Shown piece by piece: positions 33,641 through 42,725 of a stretch of 48,538 nucleotides of DNA. The stretch is taken from assembly GCF_002802965.1 (NCBI RefSeq), contig NZ_NXGA01000001.1, forward strand, positions 1,833,563-1,882,100, given 5' to 3'. Both the position numbers and the translations under genes were made by a program. This DNA comes from Sporolactobacillus pectinivorans. Lineage in GTDB: Bacteria > Bacillota > Bacilli > Bacillales > Sporolactobacillaceae. The notes beneath the pieces are model-generated. The model was given only the letters and a program-made list of their open reading frames with translations, had not been told where the DNA came from and ran no database searches. Each line of letters opens with the position of its first letter. The stretch's first letter is position 1.

Positions 33641-34282
33641 GTGAAAATGGCAATCGTGGCCGGCGGTCCTGAAACATTGATTCCTAATCTCAACGCGCAC
33701 GCCTATCATGACTGCAGCTGGATCGGAGCTGACCGCGGAACTTTTATACTTTTGAAAACCGGAATCAAGCCGGTTTGCGCTTTCGGTGATTTTGATTCTC
33801 TCAAAGGAAATGAAAAATCCACAGTTTTTGAGAGTGGTATCCGGCTGCAAGTTTTTCCACCAGAAAAAGATAAAACAGATCTTGAGCTGGCGCTTGACTG
33901 GGCATTGAGCAAGGGCCCGGAAGAACTCCTGATTTTTGGGGTTACGGGAGGGAGACTCGATCACGGGCTTGCGGCCGTTCAACTATTATTGAAAGCCGTA
34001 CGCAAAAATGTTAGATGTACGATTATTGATCTCAAGAATTGGATCACCCTGCTAAGGCCCGGAACATATCATGTAAAGAGGGATCCGGATTATCCATATC
34101 TTTCTTTTTTGGCGCTATCTGAAAAAGTGCGGGGCATCACTCTGAAGGGTGTAAAATACCCGCTGAGCGACGCTGATTTGCCGATTGGCTCAAGCCTCTG
34201 TATCAGCAATGAGGCGGTTCGCGATGTTTTTACAGTTTCCCTATCATCCGGATTTTTACTAATGATGCGCTGCAGTGACTGA
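33641..34282 (+). CDS. thiN: Thiamine pyrophosphokinase
   Basis: Makes thiamine diphosphate from thiamine and ATP, the cofactor of the IlvB enzyme among others. 213 residues from GTG 33641, where AAGGGAGG lies 8 nt upstream; the frame runs back into rsgA but those codons are unsupported. Motifs: IVAGGPE, WIGADRGT, AFGDFDSL, PPEKDKTDLELALDWAL and GVTGGRLDHGLAAVQLL, all family hallmarks. Followed by the sporulation gene spoVM. Confidence 0.94.
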   Translation: MKMAIVAGGPETLIPNLNAHAYHDCSWIGADRGTFILLKTGIKPVCAFGDFDSLKGNEKSTVFESGIRLQVFPPEKDKTDLELALDWALSKGPEELLIFGVTGGRLDHGLAAVQLLLKAVRKNVRCTIIDLKNWITLLRPGTYHVKRDPDYPYLSFLALSEKVRGITLKGVKYPLSDADLPIGSSLCISNEAVRDVFTVSLSSGFLLMMRCSD

Positions 34283-34316
34283 GTCCGGGATTCCTCAGGT
34301 CATAGTTTCAATGCAC

Positions 34317-34343
34317 GTCACATATAATCTAGAAGCATACGAT
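34317..34343 (+). promoter_or_regulatory. Possible SigE promoter of spoVM
   Basis: CATACGAT (34336-34343) matches the SigE -10 pattern CATACAnT at 7 of 8 positions, and GTCACATA (34317-34324) is a plausible -35 at slightly short spacing. It lies 39 nt before spoVM; in B. subtilis spoVM is SigE-controlled. Confidence 0.42.
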
Positions 34344-34381
34344 TAAAGCTGACGGTACATGAAACAAGGAGGAGCATGGCA

Positions 34382-34459
34382 ATGAAATTCTATACGATTA
34401 AGCTGCCGAGATTCTTGGGCAGTATAGTGAGAGCCCTCCTCGGTTTTCGGAAGGGATAA
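34382..34459 (+). CDS. spoVM: Stage V sporulation protein SpoVM
   Basis: 25-residue amphipathic helix that recognises the convex forespore membrane and recruits SpoIVA to build the spore coat. The translation begins MKFYTIKLPRFLGSIVRALLG and ends FRKG; B. subtilis SpoVM is 26 residues with the same MKFYTIKLPKFLG opening, and the conserved Pro at position 9 is present. One residue is missing near the C-terminus (GFRKG against GSFRKD). AAGGAGGAG lies about 7 nt before ATG 34382, favouring it over ATG 34376. Located between thiN and rpmB as in B. subtilis. Direct evidence for a sporulating host. Confidence 0.95.
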   Translation: MKFYTIKLPRFLGSIVRALLGFRKG

Positions 34460-34470
34460 GACGCTCGCAG

Positions 34471-34513
34471 AATCAAAAAAGGCACCCTGCTCGGCAGGAG
34501 GCCTTTTTTGATT
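34471..34513. terminator. Bidirectional terminator between spoVM and rpmB
   Basis: Perfect outer stem AATCAAAAAAGGC/GCCTTTTTTGATT (34471-34483 with 34501-34513) enclosing CTGC/GCAG. T runs in both orientations fit the convergent genes on its two sides. Confidence 0.9.
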
Positions 34514-34547
34514 GTCAGATTATTCAATAGTCAATGCCTGAAAAGCA

Positions 34548-34736
34548 TTAAGCACGTTCTACTTTGCCGGCTTTTAAAGCCTTTGTTGAAACATAAACTC
34601 TTTTCGGCTTTCCATCAACAAGAATGCGCACTTTCTGGAGATTTGCTTTGAAAGTCCGTTTCGATTTATTTTCAGCAAATGAACGATTCTGGCCGAACTT
34701 TGTTGTTTTGCCTGTCACGAAGCAGTGACGTCCCAT
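34548..34736 (-). CDS. rpmB: 50S ribosomal protein bL28
   Basis: 62 residues from ATG 34736 on the minus strand; the 18 upstream in-frame codons have no support. Typical bL28: [56 protein letters not shown]. It has one N-terminal Cys only, so it is not the zinc-binding four-Cys form. Divergent from yloU and convergent with spoVM, as in B. subtilis. Confidence 0.97.
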   Translation of the reverse strand: MGRHCFVTGKTTKFGQNRSFAENKSKRTFKANLQKVRILVDGKPKRVYVSTKALKAGKVERA

Positions 34737-34780
34737 TTTAAAATACCCCCTGCCCTGTACATTAATAAAGCAATATTTTA

Positions 34781-34809
34781 ATATTAACACGCCGGGGGCG
34801 GGCTTGCAA
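34781..34809 (-). promoter_or_regulatory. Promoter of rpmB
   Basis: On the minus strand: -35 TTGCAA (34809-34804), 17-nt very GC-rich spacer, -10 TAATAT (34786-34781). Start near 34774, leaving a 38-nt leader. The G/C-rich block is flanked by AT-rich DNA. Confidence 0.65.
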
Positions 34810-34986
34810 CAGTAAAGGGAGGAGAAACGAATAAGACATCGCCGGTTTGCCTTTCCAAATAGTGTCTGCTAGTGTAAAATAACGTTAACAGAGACATGAA
34901 CGGATATGTTTTTCTCTGCACCTATTGCTTAATTTTGCGTAAGCGCCCGAATGGGGAATGCTGTTCTTTCAAGGAGGAAAAATGTT

Positions 34987-35385
34987 ATGTCAATATCCAT
35001 CACCAATGCTTACGGACAAGTCGACATTTCTACGGATGTTATCGCCAAGATCGTCGGCGGCGCTGCACTTGATTGCTACGGAATCGTTGGAATGGCTTCA
35101 AAAAATCAACTGAAGGATGGCTTTGCCGAATTACTAAAAAAAGAAAATTTCAGCCGCGGTGTCATTGTCTATTTTGATGATGATCAGAACCTGCTGATTG
35201 ATATGTATATCATTGTAAGTTACGGAACCCGCATCTCTGAAGTAGCTGTCAACGTACAGAATAAAGTGAAGGAAACGCTGAACGACACGCTGGGCGTTGA
35301 CGCTGCCGGAATTAATATATTTGTTCAGGGTGTCAGGCTGACTACTGAGGATGGGTTTTCTGAAGATGAAGCAATCAGTGATTGA
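34987..35385 (+). CDS. Asp23/Gls24 family protein YloU
   Basis: 132 residues from ATG 34987, with AAGGAGG 9 nt before it (in-frame ATG 34951 rejected). Asp23 fold: NAYGQVDISTDVIAKIVGGAALDCYGIVGMAS, ISEVAVNVQNKVKETLNDTLGVDAAGINIFVQGV. Family members are linked to envelope stress and, in the YloU group, to fatty acid kinase genes. The usual partner fakA (yloV) is absent from the next position; sdaAB starts 17 nt after the stop. Confidence 0.92.
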   Translation: MSISITNAYGQVDISTDVIAKIVGGAALDCYGIVGMASKNQLKDGFAELLKKENFSRGVIVYFDDDQNLLIDMYIIVSYGTRISEVAVNVQNKVKETLNDTLGVDAAGINIFVQGVRLTTEDGFSEDEAISD

Positions 35386-35402
35386 CGGGAGATGGATCTG
35401 CA

Positions 35403-36065
35403 ATGAAATATCGCAGCGTTTTTGATATTATCGGACCTGTCATGATTGGACCTTCCAGTTCACACACGGCCGGTGCCGTCCGGATCGGTCGTATGGCGCG
35501 CAGGCTCTTTGGCTCAGAACCGGAGCGTGCGGAAATCACACTCTATGGATCGTTTGCAGAAACATATAAGGGGCACGGAACAGATGTGGCTCTGGTGGCG
35601 GGTCTGCTTGATTTTGAGACGGATGATCCCAATCTTCCGCAGGCCATTTCTATTGCTACTGATAGGGGGATGAACGTTTCATTTAATGCAGACCGAAAAC
35701 GTCAGGTCGAACATCCGAATACTGCACGTTTGCAGCTTGAGGGTGGAGGGAATGCGTTGGAGCTGGTTGGTGTATCGATCGGGGGAGGCAAGATTGAAAT
35801 TACTGAAGTCGATGGTTTTTCGATTTCACTGACCGGAAGCAACCCGGCCCTCCTTGTACTGCACCGCGACAAATATGGTGCAGTGGCTGAAGTTGCGGGA
35901 TTGATAGCCAAATATGAAATGAATATTTCCTACATGGAAGTGTCTCGGCACGAGAAGGGACATCTGGCTATGATGGTTATTCAGACTGATGAAGAAATCA
36001 GCGACGGCTTGGCGGCGGAGATTTCAGGCCTGCCGAATATGCTGAATGTGGCTGTATTATCCTGA
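35403..36065 (+). CDS. sdaAB: L-serine dehydratase, beta subunit
   Basis: Half of the iron-sulfur serine deaminase that turns serine into pyruvate and ammonia. 220 residues from ATG 35403. Opens YRSVFDIIGPVMIGPSSSHTAGAVRIGRMAR, the conserved SSSHTAG substrate segment. The C-terminal third is an ACT domain (LLVLHRDKYGAVAEVAGLIAKY, then NISYMEVSR) that probably binds serine. Works with sdaAA, 38 nt downstream. Confidence 0.95.
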   Translation: MKYRSVFDIIGPVMIGPSSSHTAGAVRIGRMARRLFGSEPERAEITLYGSFAETYKGHGTDVALVAGLLDFETDDPNLPQAISIATDRGMNVSFNADRKRQVEHPNTARLQLEGGGNALELVGVSIGGGKIEITEVDGFSISLTGSNPALLVLHRDKYGAVAEVAGLIAKYEMNISYMEVSRHEKGHLAMMVIQTDEEISDGLAAEISGLPNMLNVAVLS

Positions 36066-36103
36066 ATCCGGGATTTGAAGGAATAGAAGGGAGCAATGCT
36101 TTC

Positions 36104-37012
36104 ATGTTCAGAACAATAAAAGAATTAGTCGATCAGGCGGAAACGGCCAATCTGTCCATTTCAGAAATTATGATTCAGTCGGAAATGGAGACGACTCAAA
36201 ACAGCCGAACAGATATTTTTGCAAAAATGGAAAAAAATCTTCAGGTCATGGAAAAGGCTGTTGAAAGGGGGATTCATGAAGAAATTCGCTCTCATTCAGG
36301 GCTGACCGGAGGAGATGCCCGGCTTCTGCAAAGGTATACGCAGTCCGGAAAGTCCTTATCCGGTAATGTCCTTCTTGACGCAGTCAGCAAAGCAATGGCG
36401 ACCAATGAAGTCAATGCTGCCATGGGCATAATCTGTGCCACGCCTACAGCCGGTTCAGCAGGAGTTGTTCCAGGTACACTTTTTGGGCTTCAAGATCGCC
36501 TGAATCCAACCCGTGATCAGATGGTGCGTTTTCTGTTTACTGCCGGAGCTTTTGGATTTGTCATTGCAAACAATGCATCAATAGCCGGAGCTGCCGGCGG
36601 TTGCCAGGCCGAAGTAGGCTCCGCTACCGGCATGGCCGCCGCAGCGACTGTTGAACTGGCAGGGGGATCGCCTGAACAATCTGCTGATGCAATGGCGATT
36701 GCGCTTGGAAATATGCTCGGATTGATTTGTGACCCTGTGGCGGGACTGGTGGAAGTCCCTTGTGTTAAGAGGAATGCAATTGGCGCTTCTACAGCTATCG
36801 TTGCCGCCGATATGGCACTTGCAGGCATTAAAAGTAAAATTCCGTGCGACGAAGTCATCGACGCAATGTATCAGGTCGGGCGATTGATGCCTGCCGCTTT
36901 CAGAGAGACGGCACTTGGAGGACTCGCAGATACTAAAACAGGAAGGGCGCTCAAGCAGCGTATTTTTGGCGGGAACTCAAATGTACACAGACCGGCGCTG
37001 AAGGAAAAATGA
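36104..37012 (+). CDS. sdaAA: L-serine dehydratase, alpha subunit
   Basis: 302 residues carrying the [4Fe-4S] cluster. Cluster cysteines and their context are intact: IICATPTAGSAGVVPG, AGAAGGCQAEVGSA and ICDPVAGLVEVPCVKRN. The frame starts ATG 36104 after a GAAGGGAG site and ends overlapping recG by 4 nt. Oxygen-sensitive type-2 serine dehydratase; probably feeds pyruvate from serine when amino acids are in excess. Confidence 0.95.
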   Translation: MFRTIKELVDQAETANLSISEIMIQSEMETTQNSRTDIFAKMEKNLQVMEKAVERGIHEEIRSHSGLTGGDARLLQRYTQSGKSLSGNVLLDAVSKAMATNEVNAAMGIICATPTAGSAGVVPGTLFGLQDRLNPTRDQMVRFLFTAGAFGFVIANNASIAGAAGGCQAEVGSATGMAAAATVELAGGSPEQSADAMAIALGNMLGLICDPVAGLVEVPCVKRNAIGASTAIVAADMALAGIKSKIPCDEVIDAMYQVGRLMPAAFRETALGGLADTKTGRALKQRIFGGNSNVHRPALKEK

Positions 37013-39057
37013 CCGTTCCCGACAAAACTTCCCAGATCAGTAAAGTCAAGGGAGTCGGGCCGTCCGTTGCGGAGACCCTGAAACAGCTTGGAATCGAGTC
37101 GCTTGATGATCTTTTCTGTTATTTTCCTTACCGGTACGACAATTATGAAGTTCAGGATCTGGAAAAAACAGATATCGGCGATCATGTGACTGTGCAGGGA
37201 AAAGTCCAGAGTGAACCGGTTCTTTCTTTCTATGCGAAAAAGAGATCCAGGCTTGCGGTCCGGATCCTTACGGGTCGTAGCCTGATTACAGTCACTGCTT
37301 TCAACCGGCCTTATTTAAAGAAAAAATTGAATCTGGGGGACGAGGTGACGGTTACCGGGAAGTGGGATAGAAACCGTGCCGAAATTACCGCAACTGAATT
37401 TCACTGCGGTATTCAAAATTTTACCGAACAAATTGCCCCGGTTTATCCAGTCAAAGATGGAATGACAGTCAAACGCCTGAGAGGCATCGTCAGGCAGGCT
37501 TTTAATCAGTTCCCCGATAAGATACAGGAAACGCTGCCTCAGAATATCATGAGAGAATATCGACTCATGGGACGGAAAGATGCCATCCGTGAGATACACT
37601 TTCCAACTGGAAGAGACGCTTTGAAACAGGCAAGACGTCGCCTTGTCTACGAAGAATTTCTGAATTACGAACTTAAAATGCAAAGCTACAAACAGATAAA
37701 ACGGAATTCAAACGGAGGGACGCAAATAGATATCCGGATGGAAACAATCCGTTCATTTATCCGTGCCCTTCCGTTTCCATTGACACGTGCGCAGGAACGG
37801 GTTGTCAACGAAATTCTGGCCGATATGGCCTCGGGCTTTTCGATGAATCGCCTGTTGCAGGGGGATGTCGGTTCCGGAAAAACTGTTGTTGCCGCCATAG
37901 CTCTGTATGCGGCGGTTACAGCCGGTTTTCAAGGCGCTTTGATGGCACCTACTGAAATTCTGGCAGAGCAGCATGCTGACAGCCTGCAAAAATTGTTCGA
38001 ACCTTTTTCTGTTTCTATTGCGCTTCTGACTGGAAACGTTCATGGAAAAGAAAGACGCCTGCTCCTTGAAGAACTGCAGGAAGGCCATATTGATATATTG
38101 GTTGGCACGCACGCACTGATTCAGGATGATGTCCTCTTTTCCAGGCTGGGCCTGGTTGTTACGGACGAACAGCACCGCTTTGGCGTCGAACAAAGGAGGC
38201 GGCTCCGTGTCAAAGGAAAAGATCCGGACGTTCTATATATGACGGCAACTCCGATTCCGCGAACCCTGGCACTTTCAGTATTTGGTGATATGGATGTCTC
38301 AACAATTGATGAACTGCCGGGGGGGAGAAAATTAATTCGAACATACTGGGTCCGCCACGAAATGATGGACCGGGTGATCCGATTTATAGAGAAAGAGCTC
38401 AGACAAGGCAGACAGGCTTACGTGGTCTGTCCACTGATTGAGGAATCTGAACAACTGGATGTCCAGAATGCCCTTGACATGCACGCGGAAATGGTCCGGA
38501 AACTTCCCGGCTTCAGAGTGGGGCTAATGCATGGCAAACTCTCCAATGAGGAGAAAACAGAAGTCATGAACGGATTTAAAGAAAGAAGCATCCAGGTCCT
38601 GGTCTCTACCACTGTTATTGAGGTGGGTGTTAATGTCCCCAATGCGACGCTGATGGTGATTAACGATGCCGACCGTTTTGGCCTCTCTCAGCTTCACCAA
38701 CTACGTGGACGTGTCGGACGCGGAGAACACCAGTCCTATTGTATCTTGATCGCAGATGCACGATCGGAAACAAGCAGGGAAAGAATGAGGCTGATGACCG
38801 AAACGACGGATGGTTTCAGGCTTTCGACTTTTGATTTACAACTGCGCGGACCAGGTGATTTTTTCGGGAAAAAGCAGAGCGGGCTTCCTGCATTTAAACT
38901 GGCTGATATGGTTCACGATTACCGGACGTTGGCTGCGGCAAGGGATGATGCCTCTAAACTCGTGAAAAATCCGCGCTTTTGGAAAGACGAGACCTATTTT
39001 CTTCTGCGGCGTCCTCTGATTGAAGCGGGCATACTTGATCATGCATTTCTTGATTAA
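37009..39057 (+). CDS. recG: ATP-dependent DNA helicase RecG
   Basis: Branch-migration helicase for fork regression and Holliday junctions. 682 residues. Wedge/OB domain about 1-180 (KGVGPSVAETLKQLGI, DLFCYFPYRY). Helicase motifs: LLQGDVGSGKTVVAAIAL (Walker A), MAPTEILAEQH, DEQHRFGVEQR, MTATPIPRT, VSTTVIEVGVNVPNAT and QLRGRVGRGEHQSYC. The C-terminal TRG-like motif region GPGDFFGKKQSGLPAFK follows. Same gene position as in B. subtilis. Confidence 0.97.
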   Translation: MTVPDKTSQISKVKGVGPSVAETLKQLGIESLDDLFCYFPYRYDNYEVQDLEKTDIGDHVTVQGKVQSEPVLSFYAKKRSRLAVRILTGRSLITVTAFNRPYLKKKLNLGDEVTVTGKWDRNRAEITATEFHCGIQNFTEQIAPVYPVKDGMTVKRLRGIVRQAFNQFPDKIQETLPQNIMREYRLMGRKDAIREIHFPTGRDALKQARRRLVYEEFLNYELKMQSYKQIKRNSNGGTQIDIRMETIRSFIRALPFPLTRAQERVVNEILADMASGFSMNRLLQGDVGSGKTVVAAIALYAAVTAGFQGALMAPTEILAEQHADSLQKLFEPFSVSIALLTGNVHGKERRLLLEELQEGHIDILVGTHALIQDDVLFSRLGLVVTDEQHRFGVEQRRRLRVKGKDPDVLYMTATPIPRTLALSVFGDMDVSTIDELPGGRKLIRTYWVRHEMMDRVIRFIEKELRQGRQAYVVCPLIEESEQLDVQNALDMHAEMVRKLPGFRVGLMHGKLSNEEKTEVMNGFKERSIQVLVSTTVIEVGVNVPNATLMVINDADRFGLSQLHQLRGRVGRGEHQSYCILIADARSETSRERMRLMTETTDGFRLSTFDLQLRGPGDFFGKKQSGLPAFKLADMVHDYRTLAAARDDASKLVKNPRFWKDETYFLLRRPLIEAGILDHAFLD

Positions 39058-39160
39058 ATTGAAACCTTGATTGAATGAGATTCGTATCTAGTGCGGCAGG
39101 CTTCAGGAAGATGAGACCAGGGCACCGGCCACGAGGCTACTCTAGAGAATGAGGTTATGG

Positions 39161-39188
39161 TATACTTACTGTTATTACCTAGTCTTAA
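39161..39188 (+). promoter_or_regulatory. fapR promoter -10 with FapR operator
   Basis: -10 TATACT (39161-39166), then TTATTACCTAGTCTTAA (39172-39188), which matches the FapR box TTAGTACCTRRTACTAA at 14 of 17 positions and would sit over the start site. Implies autorepression relieved by malonyl-CoA. No convincing -35 was found. Confidence 0.6.
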
Positions 39189-39207
39189 AAATGGCGGTGT
39201 CCATGCG

Positions 39208-39783
39208 ATGAGAAAAAACAAGCAGGAACGGCAGGAAACGCTGAAGCAAACCATTGCCGAGAATCCGTTTATAACAGATGATGAATTGGCCGGCCGGTTT
39301 TCAGTCAGTGTGCAGACCATAAGGCTGGACAGGCTGGAACTGTCCATTCCTGAGTTGAGAGAAAGAATTAAATATGTGGCAAAACGCCAGTTTGATGATG
39401 TCAAAGCGCTTCATGAAGATGAAGTCATTGGAGACATTGTAGATCTCCAGCTTGACGCATCAGCCATTTCCATCCTTGAAATCAATCAAAACCATGTGTT
39501 TTCACGGACAGGAATTGCGCGCGGGCATCATCTTTTTGCACAGGCCAATTCCCTGGCAGTGGCAGTGATCAATGATGATCTGGCATTAACATCCAAAGCT
39601 TCGATTCATTTCATTCGCCCTGTAAAAGCGGGAGAACGAGTTGTTGCCAAAGCGAAAGTCACGCAGAAAGAAAGAGTGCGTACGATTGTTGAAGTCAACA
39701 GTTACGTGGGGCAGGATCATGTCTTCAATGGAATTTTCACCATGTTTCGGTCCCATGGCGGCAAAGACAGACTTCAAAGCTAA
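39208..39783 (+). CDS. fapR: Fatty acid biosynthesis repressor FapR
   Basis: 191 residues from ATG 39208; 17 upstream in-frame codons would overlap its own operator. N-terminal DeoR-like helix-turn-helix ([46 protein letters not shown]) and C-terminal hot-dog domain binding malonyl-CoA ([54 protein letters not shown]). Senses fatty acid precursor supply. Normally followed by plsX; here fabD comes next. Confidence 0.96.
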   Translation: MRKNKQERQETLKQTIAENPFITDDELAGRFSVSVQTIRLDRLELSIPELRERIKYVAKRQFDDVKALHEDEVIGDIVDLQLDASAISILEINQNHVFSRTGIARGHHLFAQANSLAVAVINDDLALTSKASIHFIRPVKAGERVVAKAKVTQKERVRTIVEVNSYVGQDHVFNGIFTMFRSHGGKDRLQS

Positions 39784-39856
39784 AAAATTCTGTGCAAGAA
39801 ATATAAAGCTTTTTTGTTTTTATAGAGTAGTGATCCATTTTGGAGGGGGTTATTTA

Positions 39857-40804
39857 ATGGGCAAGACTGCTTTTGTTTTTCCGGGACAGGGGTCTCAGAG
39901 CGTTGGAATGGGCAGTGATTTAATTGCTGCTTTTCCTGAAGCACGCCGGATGTTTGAGTCAGCGGACAGGCGCCTTGGTTTTTCGCTGAGCGAACTGATC
40001 TTGAACGGGCCTGAGGAGAGGCTGCGGCTGACAGAGAACACACAGCCTGCACTCCTGACGGTCAGTGCCGTGCTTTATACTTTGCTGGCTGAGAAGGGAA
40101 TCAAGGCCGATTTTTGTGCAGGGCACAGCTTGGGTGAATACAGTGCGCTCTTTGCGGCTGGCGTCTTTAGCTTTGAAGACGCGGTATTCGCAGTACGCAA
40201 AAGAGGAATGCTGATGGAAGCGGCTGTGCCGGCCGGACAGGGGGCAATGGCCGCCGTACTCGGGCTGGCTCCGGACTCTTTAAAAAATGTTTGCGAGAAG
40301 GTTACGGCGGAAGGAGAATCCGTTCAGCTGGCCAATCTGAATTCACCCGGGCAAATTGTCATTTCCGGGACAGTGAAGGGTGTTAGTGCTGCCTCGGAAC
40401 TTGCGGAAGCAGCAGGGGCCCGTCGTGTTGTCCCGCTCGCGGTTAGCGGACCTTTTCACTCTTCACTGATGAAACCGGCTGCTGAAGAATTGAAAGAAGT
40501 ACTGGATGAACTTCCTGTACGGAGCGCGCAGATTCCCATCATAGCAAACAGCACAGCTGATGCAGAAGAGACTGCCGCTGAAATACGAAGTCATTTGATT
40601 GAACAGCTTTATTCGCCGGTACGATGGGTTGAATCTATCGAGAAACTTGGGAAACTGGGTGTTGACACTTATGTTGAGGTTGGCCCGGGGAAGGTTCTAT
40701 CCGGACTTATCAAAAAAATTCAGCGCGGAGCAACGATTTTGCAGGTGAATAATCTTGAGACTTTGAATGCTGTAGCTGAGAAACTTAAGGCAGGTGCGGA
40801 TTAA
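39857..40804 (+). CDS. fabD: Malonyl-CoA:ACP transacylase
   Basis: 315 residues from ATG 39857 (GGAGGGGG about 8 nt before). Loads malonate on ACP. Opening KTAFVFPGQGSQSVGMG, active-site Ser in AGHSLGEYSAL, catalytic His in VSGPFHSSLM, and C-terminal EVGPGKVLSGLI. It directly follows fapR with only 73 nt between, so plsX is not in the operon. Confidence 0.97.
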   Translation: MGKTAFVFPGQGSQSVGMGSDLIAAFPEARRMFESADRRLGFSLSELILNGPEERLRLTENTQPALLTVSAVLYTLLAEKGIKADFCAGHSLGEYSALFAAGVFSFEDAVFAVRKRGMLMEAAVPAGQGAMAAVLGLAPDSLKNVCEKVTAEGESVQLANLNSPGQIVISGTVKGVSAASELAEAAGARRVVPLAVSGPFHSSLMKPAAEELKEVLDELPVRSAQIPIIANSTADAEETAAEIRSHLIEQLYSPVRWVESIEKLGKLGVDTYVEVGPGKVLSGLIKKIQRGATILQVNNLETLNAVAEKLKAGAD

Positions 40805-40805
40805 A

Positions 40806-41552
40806 ATGTTGCTTAAAGATAAAGTGGCGCTTGTAACAGGGGCCTCCAGAGGAATTGGCAGAGCCATAGCTTTGGAACTCGCGCGGGAAGGAGCTTCCAT
40901 CGTCGTCAACTATGCCGGAAGCAAGGATCGTGCGGAAAAAACGGTCACAGAAATCAAAGATCTTGGCTCAGAAGCATTTACTTTTCAGTGTGATGTTTCA
41001 AATGAAACGGATGTTCAGTCCATGGTTAAAGCAACCATTGAGAAATTTGGACACCTCGACATTGTCGTCAATAACGCGGGTATTACACGAGACGGTCTCC
41101 TCGTGCGGCTTAAGGAAAAGGACTGGGATTCAGTTTTAGATACGAATCTAAAAGGCGTCTTTCTTGTCACAAAAGCTGCATTGCGGCCAATGATGAGACA
41201 AAGGCAGGGTAAAGTTATTAATATTGCCTCAGTCGTAGGTATTTTAGGTAATGCAAGCCAGGCAAATTACGTGGCCGCAAAAGCCGGAGTTATAGGGCTG
41301 ACCAAGGCGACAGCCCGGGAAGTTGCCTCAAGAGGTATTACAGTTAACGCTGTTGCTCCCGGATTTATTATCACAGAAATGACCGATGAGCTCCCGGAAC
41401 AAGTGAAGGAGAAAATGAAAAACGATATTCCATTAGGGAGATCTGGCACTCCTGAAGACGTAGCCAGGGTCGTGAAGTTTCTCGCATCGGATGACAGTAA
41501 CTATATGACGGGGCAAACATTAAGTATTGACGGCGGTATGGCGATGCAATAA
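40806..41552 (+). CDS. fabG: 3-oxoacyl-ACP reductase
   Basis: 248 residues from ATG 40806, just after the fabD stop. NADPH Rossmann motif VTGASRGIGRAIAL, NNAGITRDGL, active-site Ser-Tyr-Lys (SVVGILGNASQANYVAAKAG), and the C-terminal GQTLSIDGGMAM. First reduction step of the elongation cycle. Confidence 0.97.
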   Translation: MLLKDKVALVTGASRGIGRAIALELAREGASIVVNYAGSKDRAEKTVTEIKDLGSEAFTFQCDVSNETDVQSMVKATIEKFGHLDIVVNNAGITRDGLLVRLKEKDWDSVLDTNLKGVFLVTKAALRPMMRQRQGKVINIASVVGILGNASQANYVAAKAGVIGLTKATAREVASRGITVNAVAPGFIITEMTDELPEQVKEKMKNDIPLGRSGTPEDVARVVKFLASDDSNYMTGQTLSIDGGMAMQ

Positions 41553-41638
41553 AATAATTGAGGTATGCTTGAAATATTTTGACTCAGACAATTTTTCCTG
41601 TTATTTTATTTTATGTGTCCTTGAGGGGAGGTGAAGAC

Positions 41639-41881
41639 GTGGCAGAAGCAGATGTACTTGAACGTGTAAAGAAGATTGTTGTCGACAGACTTGGCGTTGA
41701 TGAAGCAGATGTAAAACCTGAAGCCTCCTTCAAAGATGACCTGGATGCCGATTCTCTCGATATTGTTGAGCTTGTCATGGAACTTGAAGACGAATTTAAT
41801 CTGGAAATTTCAGATGAAGATGCTGAAAAGATTCAGACTGTTGGCGATGTCATTACTTACATAGAGAATCATAAATCGTGA
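41639..41881 (+). CDS. acpP: Acyl carrier protein
   Basis: 80 residues from GTG 41639, with GGGGAGGTG immediately upstream. Phosphopantetheine Ser39 in [22 protein letters not shown]. Very acidic four-helix protein. Opens [25 protein letters not shown]. Last gene of the fap-fab operon, closed by a terminator. Confidence 0.97.
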   Translation: MAEADVLERVKKIVVDRLGVDEADVKPEASFKDDLDADSLDIVELVMELEDEFNLEISDEDAEKIQTVGDVITYIENHKS

Positions 41882-41896
41882 CATGCTAACTTTCGA

Positions 41897-41939
41897 AAAC
41901 CCCGTTTTGTAAAATTTTTATAATAACGGGTTTTTTTTT
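41897..41939 (+). terminator. Rho-independent terminator after acpP
   Basis: CCCGTT/AACGGG (41901-41906 with 41925-41930), extended by A-T pairs, then nine T. Confidence 0.85.
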
Positions 41940-41996
41940 ATCAGTTTACAAAAACTGATAACTGGATCAGGTTGACGCATGTGGAGGTGACGGTTC

Positions 41997-42725
41997 ATGC
42001 CGGGTTTAAAAAAACCGGAAGATCGTGATAAAGAAACATCAGACAGGATCCATCGTTTCTTAAAAGATTTTTCTTTTGAATTTAAAGATGAAACTTGGTT
42101 ATATCAGGCTTTTACCCATTCATCCTATGTGAATGAGCATCGCCGCGGATCTCAGGAAGACTACGAACGTCTGGAATTCCTCGGGGACGCTGTTCTGGAA
42201 CTGATGGTTTCACAATATTTATTCAAAAATTTTCCGGACCTGTCTGAGGGGGATATGACAAAGCTGCGCGCGGCGATTGTCTGCGAACCCGGGCTGGTCA
42301 TGTTTGCGACTTCTCTCTCCTTTGAGGAAATGATCTTCTTGGGACGCGGCGAAGAGGCAACAGGCGGCCGGAAAAGGCCGGGACTCCTGTGCGACGTTTT
42401 CGAGGCTTTTATCGGCGCACTCTATCTCGACCAGGGAATTGGTGATGTCAGTCGCTTTCTGGAGCGGGTTGTCTATCCGAAAATTAAAGATGGTACTTTT
42501 TCCCATGTGATGGATTTTAAAAGCCAGCTGCAGGAAACGGTCCAAAGAAAGAATCTTGGCGATATCGATTACGATGTGGTTATGGAAAAGGGGCCTGCGC
42601 ACCAGCGGGAATTTTTATCCAAGGTTCTGCTGAACGGCCAGGTGATCGGTACCGGCAGGGGATCTTCGAAAAAAGATTCGGAACAAAGCGCTGCGCGTGA
42701 GGCGCTTAAGACAATCGCCGGGTAA
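41997..42725 (+). CDS. rnc: Ribonuclease III
   Basis: 242 residues. Double-strand-specific endoribonuclease for rRNA processing and sRNA/mRNA turnover. Catalytic signature [20 protein letters not shown] (about 62-81), second metal site [15 protein letters not shown], and C-terminal dsRNA-binding domain (about 160-240) with [11 protein letters not shown] and [24 protein letters not shown] precedes ATG 41997. Precedes smc as in B. subtilis, but with a terminator between them. Confidence 0.97.
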   Translation: MPGLKKPEDRDKETSDRIHRFLKDFSFEFKDETWLYQAFTHSSYVNEHRRGSQEDYERLEFLGDAVLELMVSQYLFKNFPDLSEGDMTKLRAAIVCEPGLVMFATSLSFEEMIFLGRGEEATGGRKRPGLLCDVFEAFIGALYLDQGIGDVSRFLERVVYPKIKDGTFSHVMDFKSQLQETVQRKNLGDIDYDVVMEKGPAHQREFLSKVLLNGQVIGTGRGSSKKDSEQSAAREALKTIAG

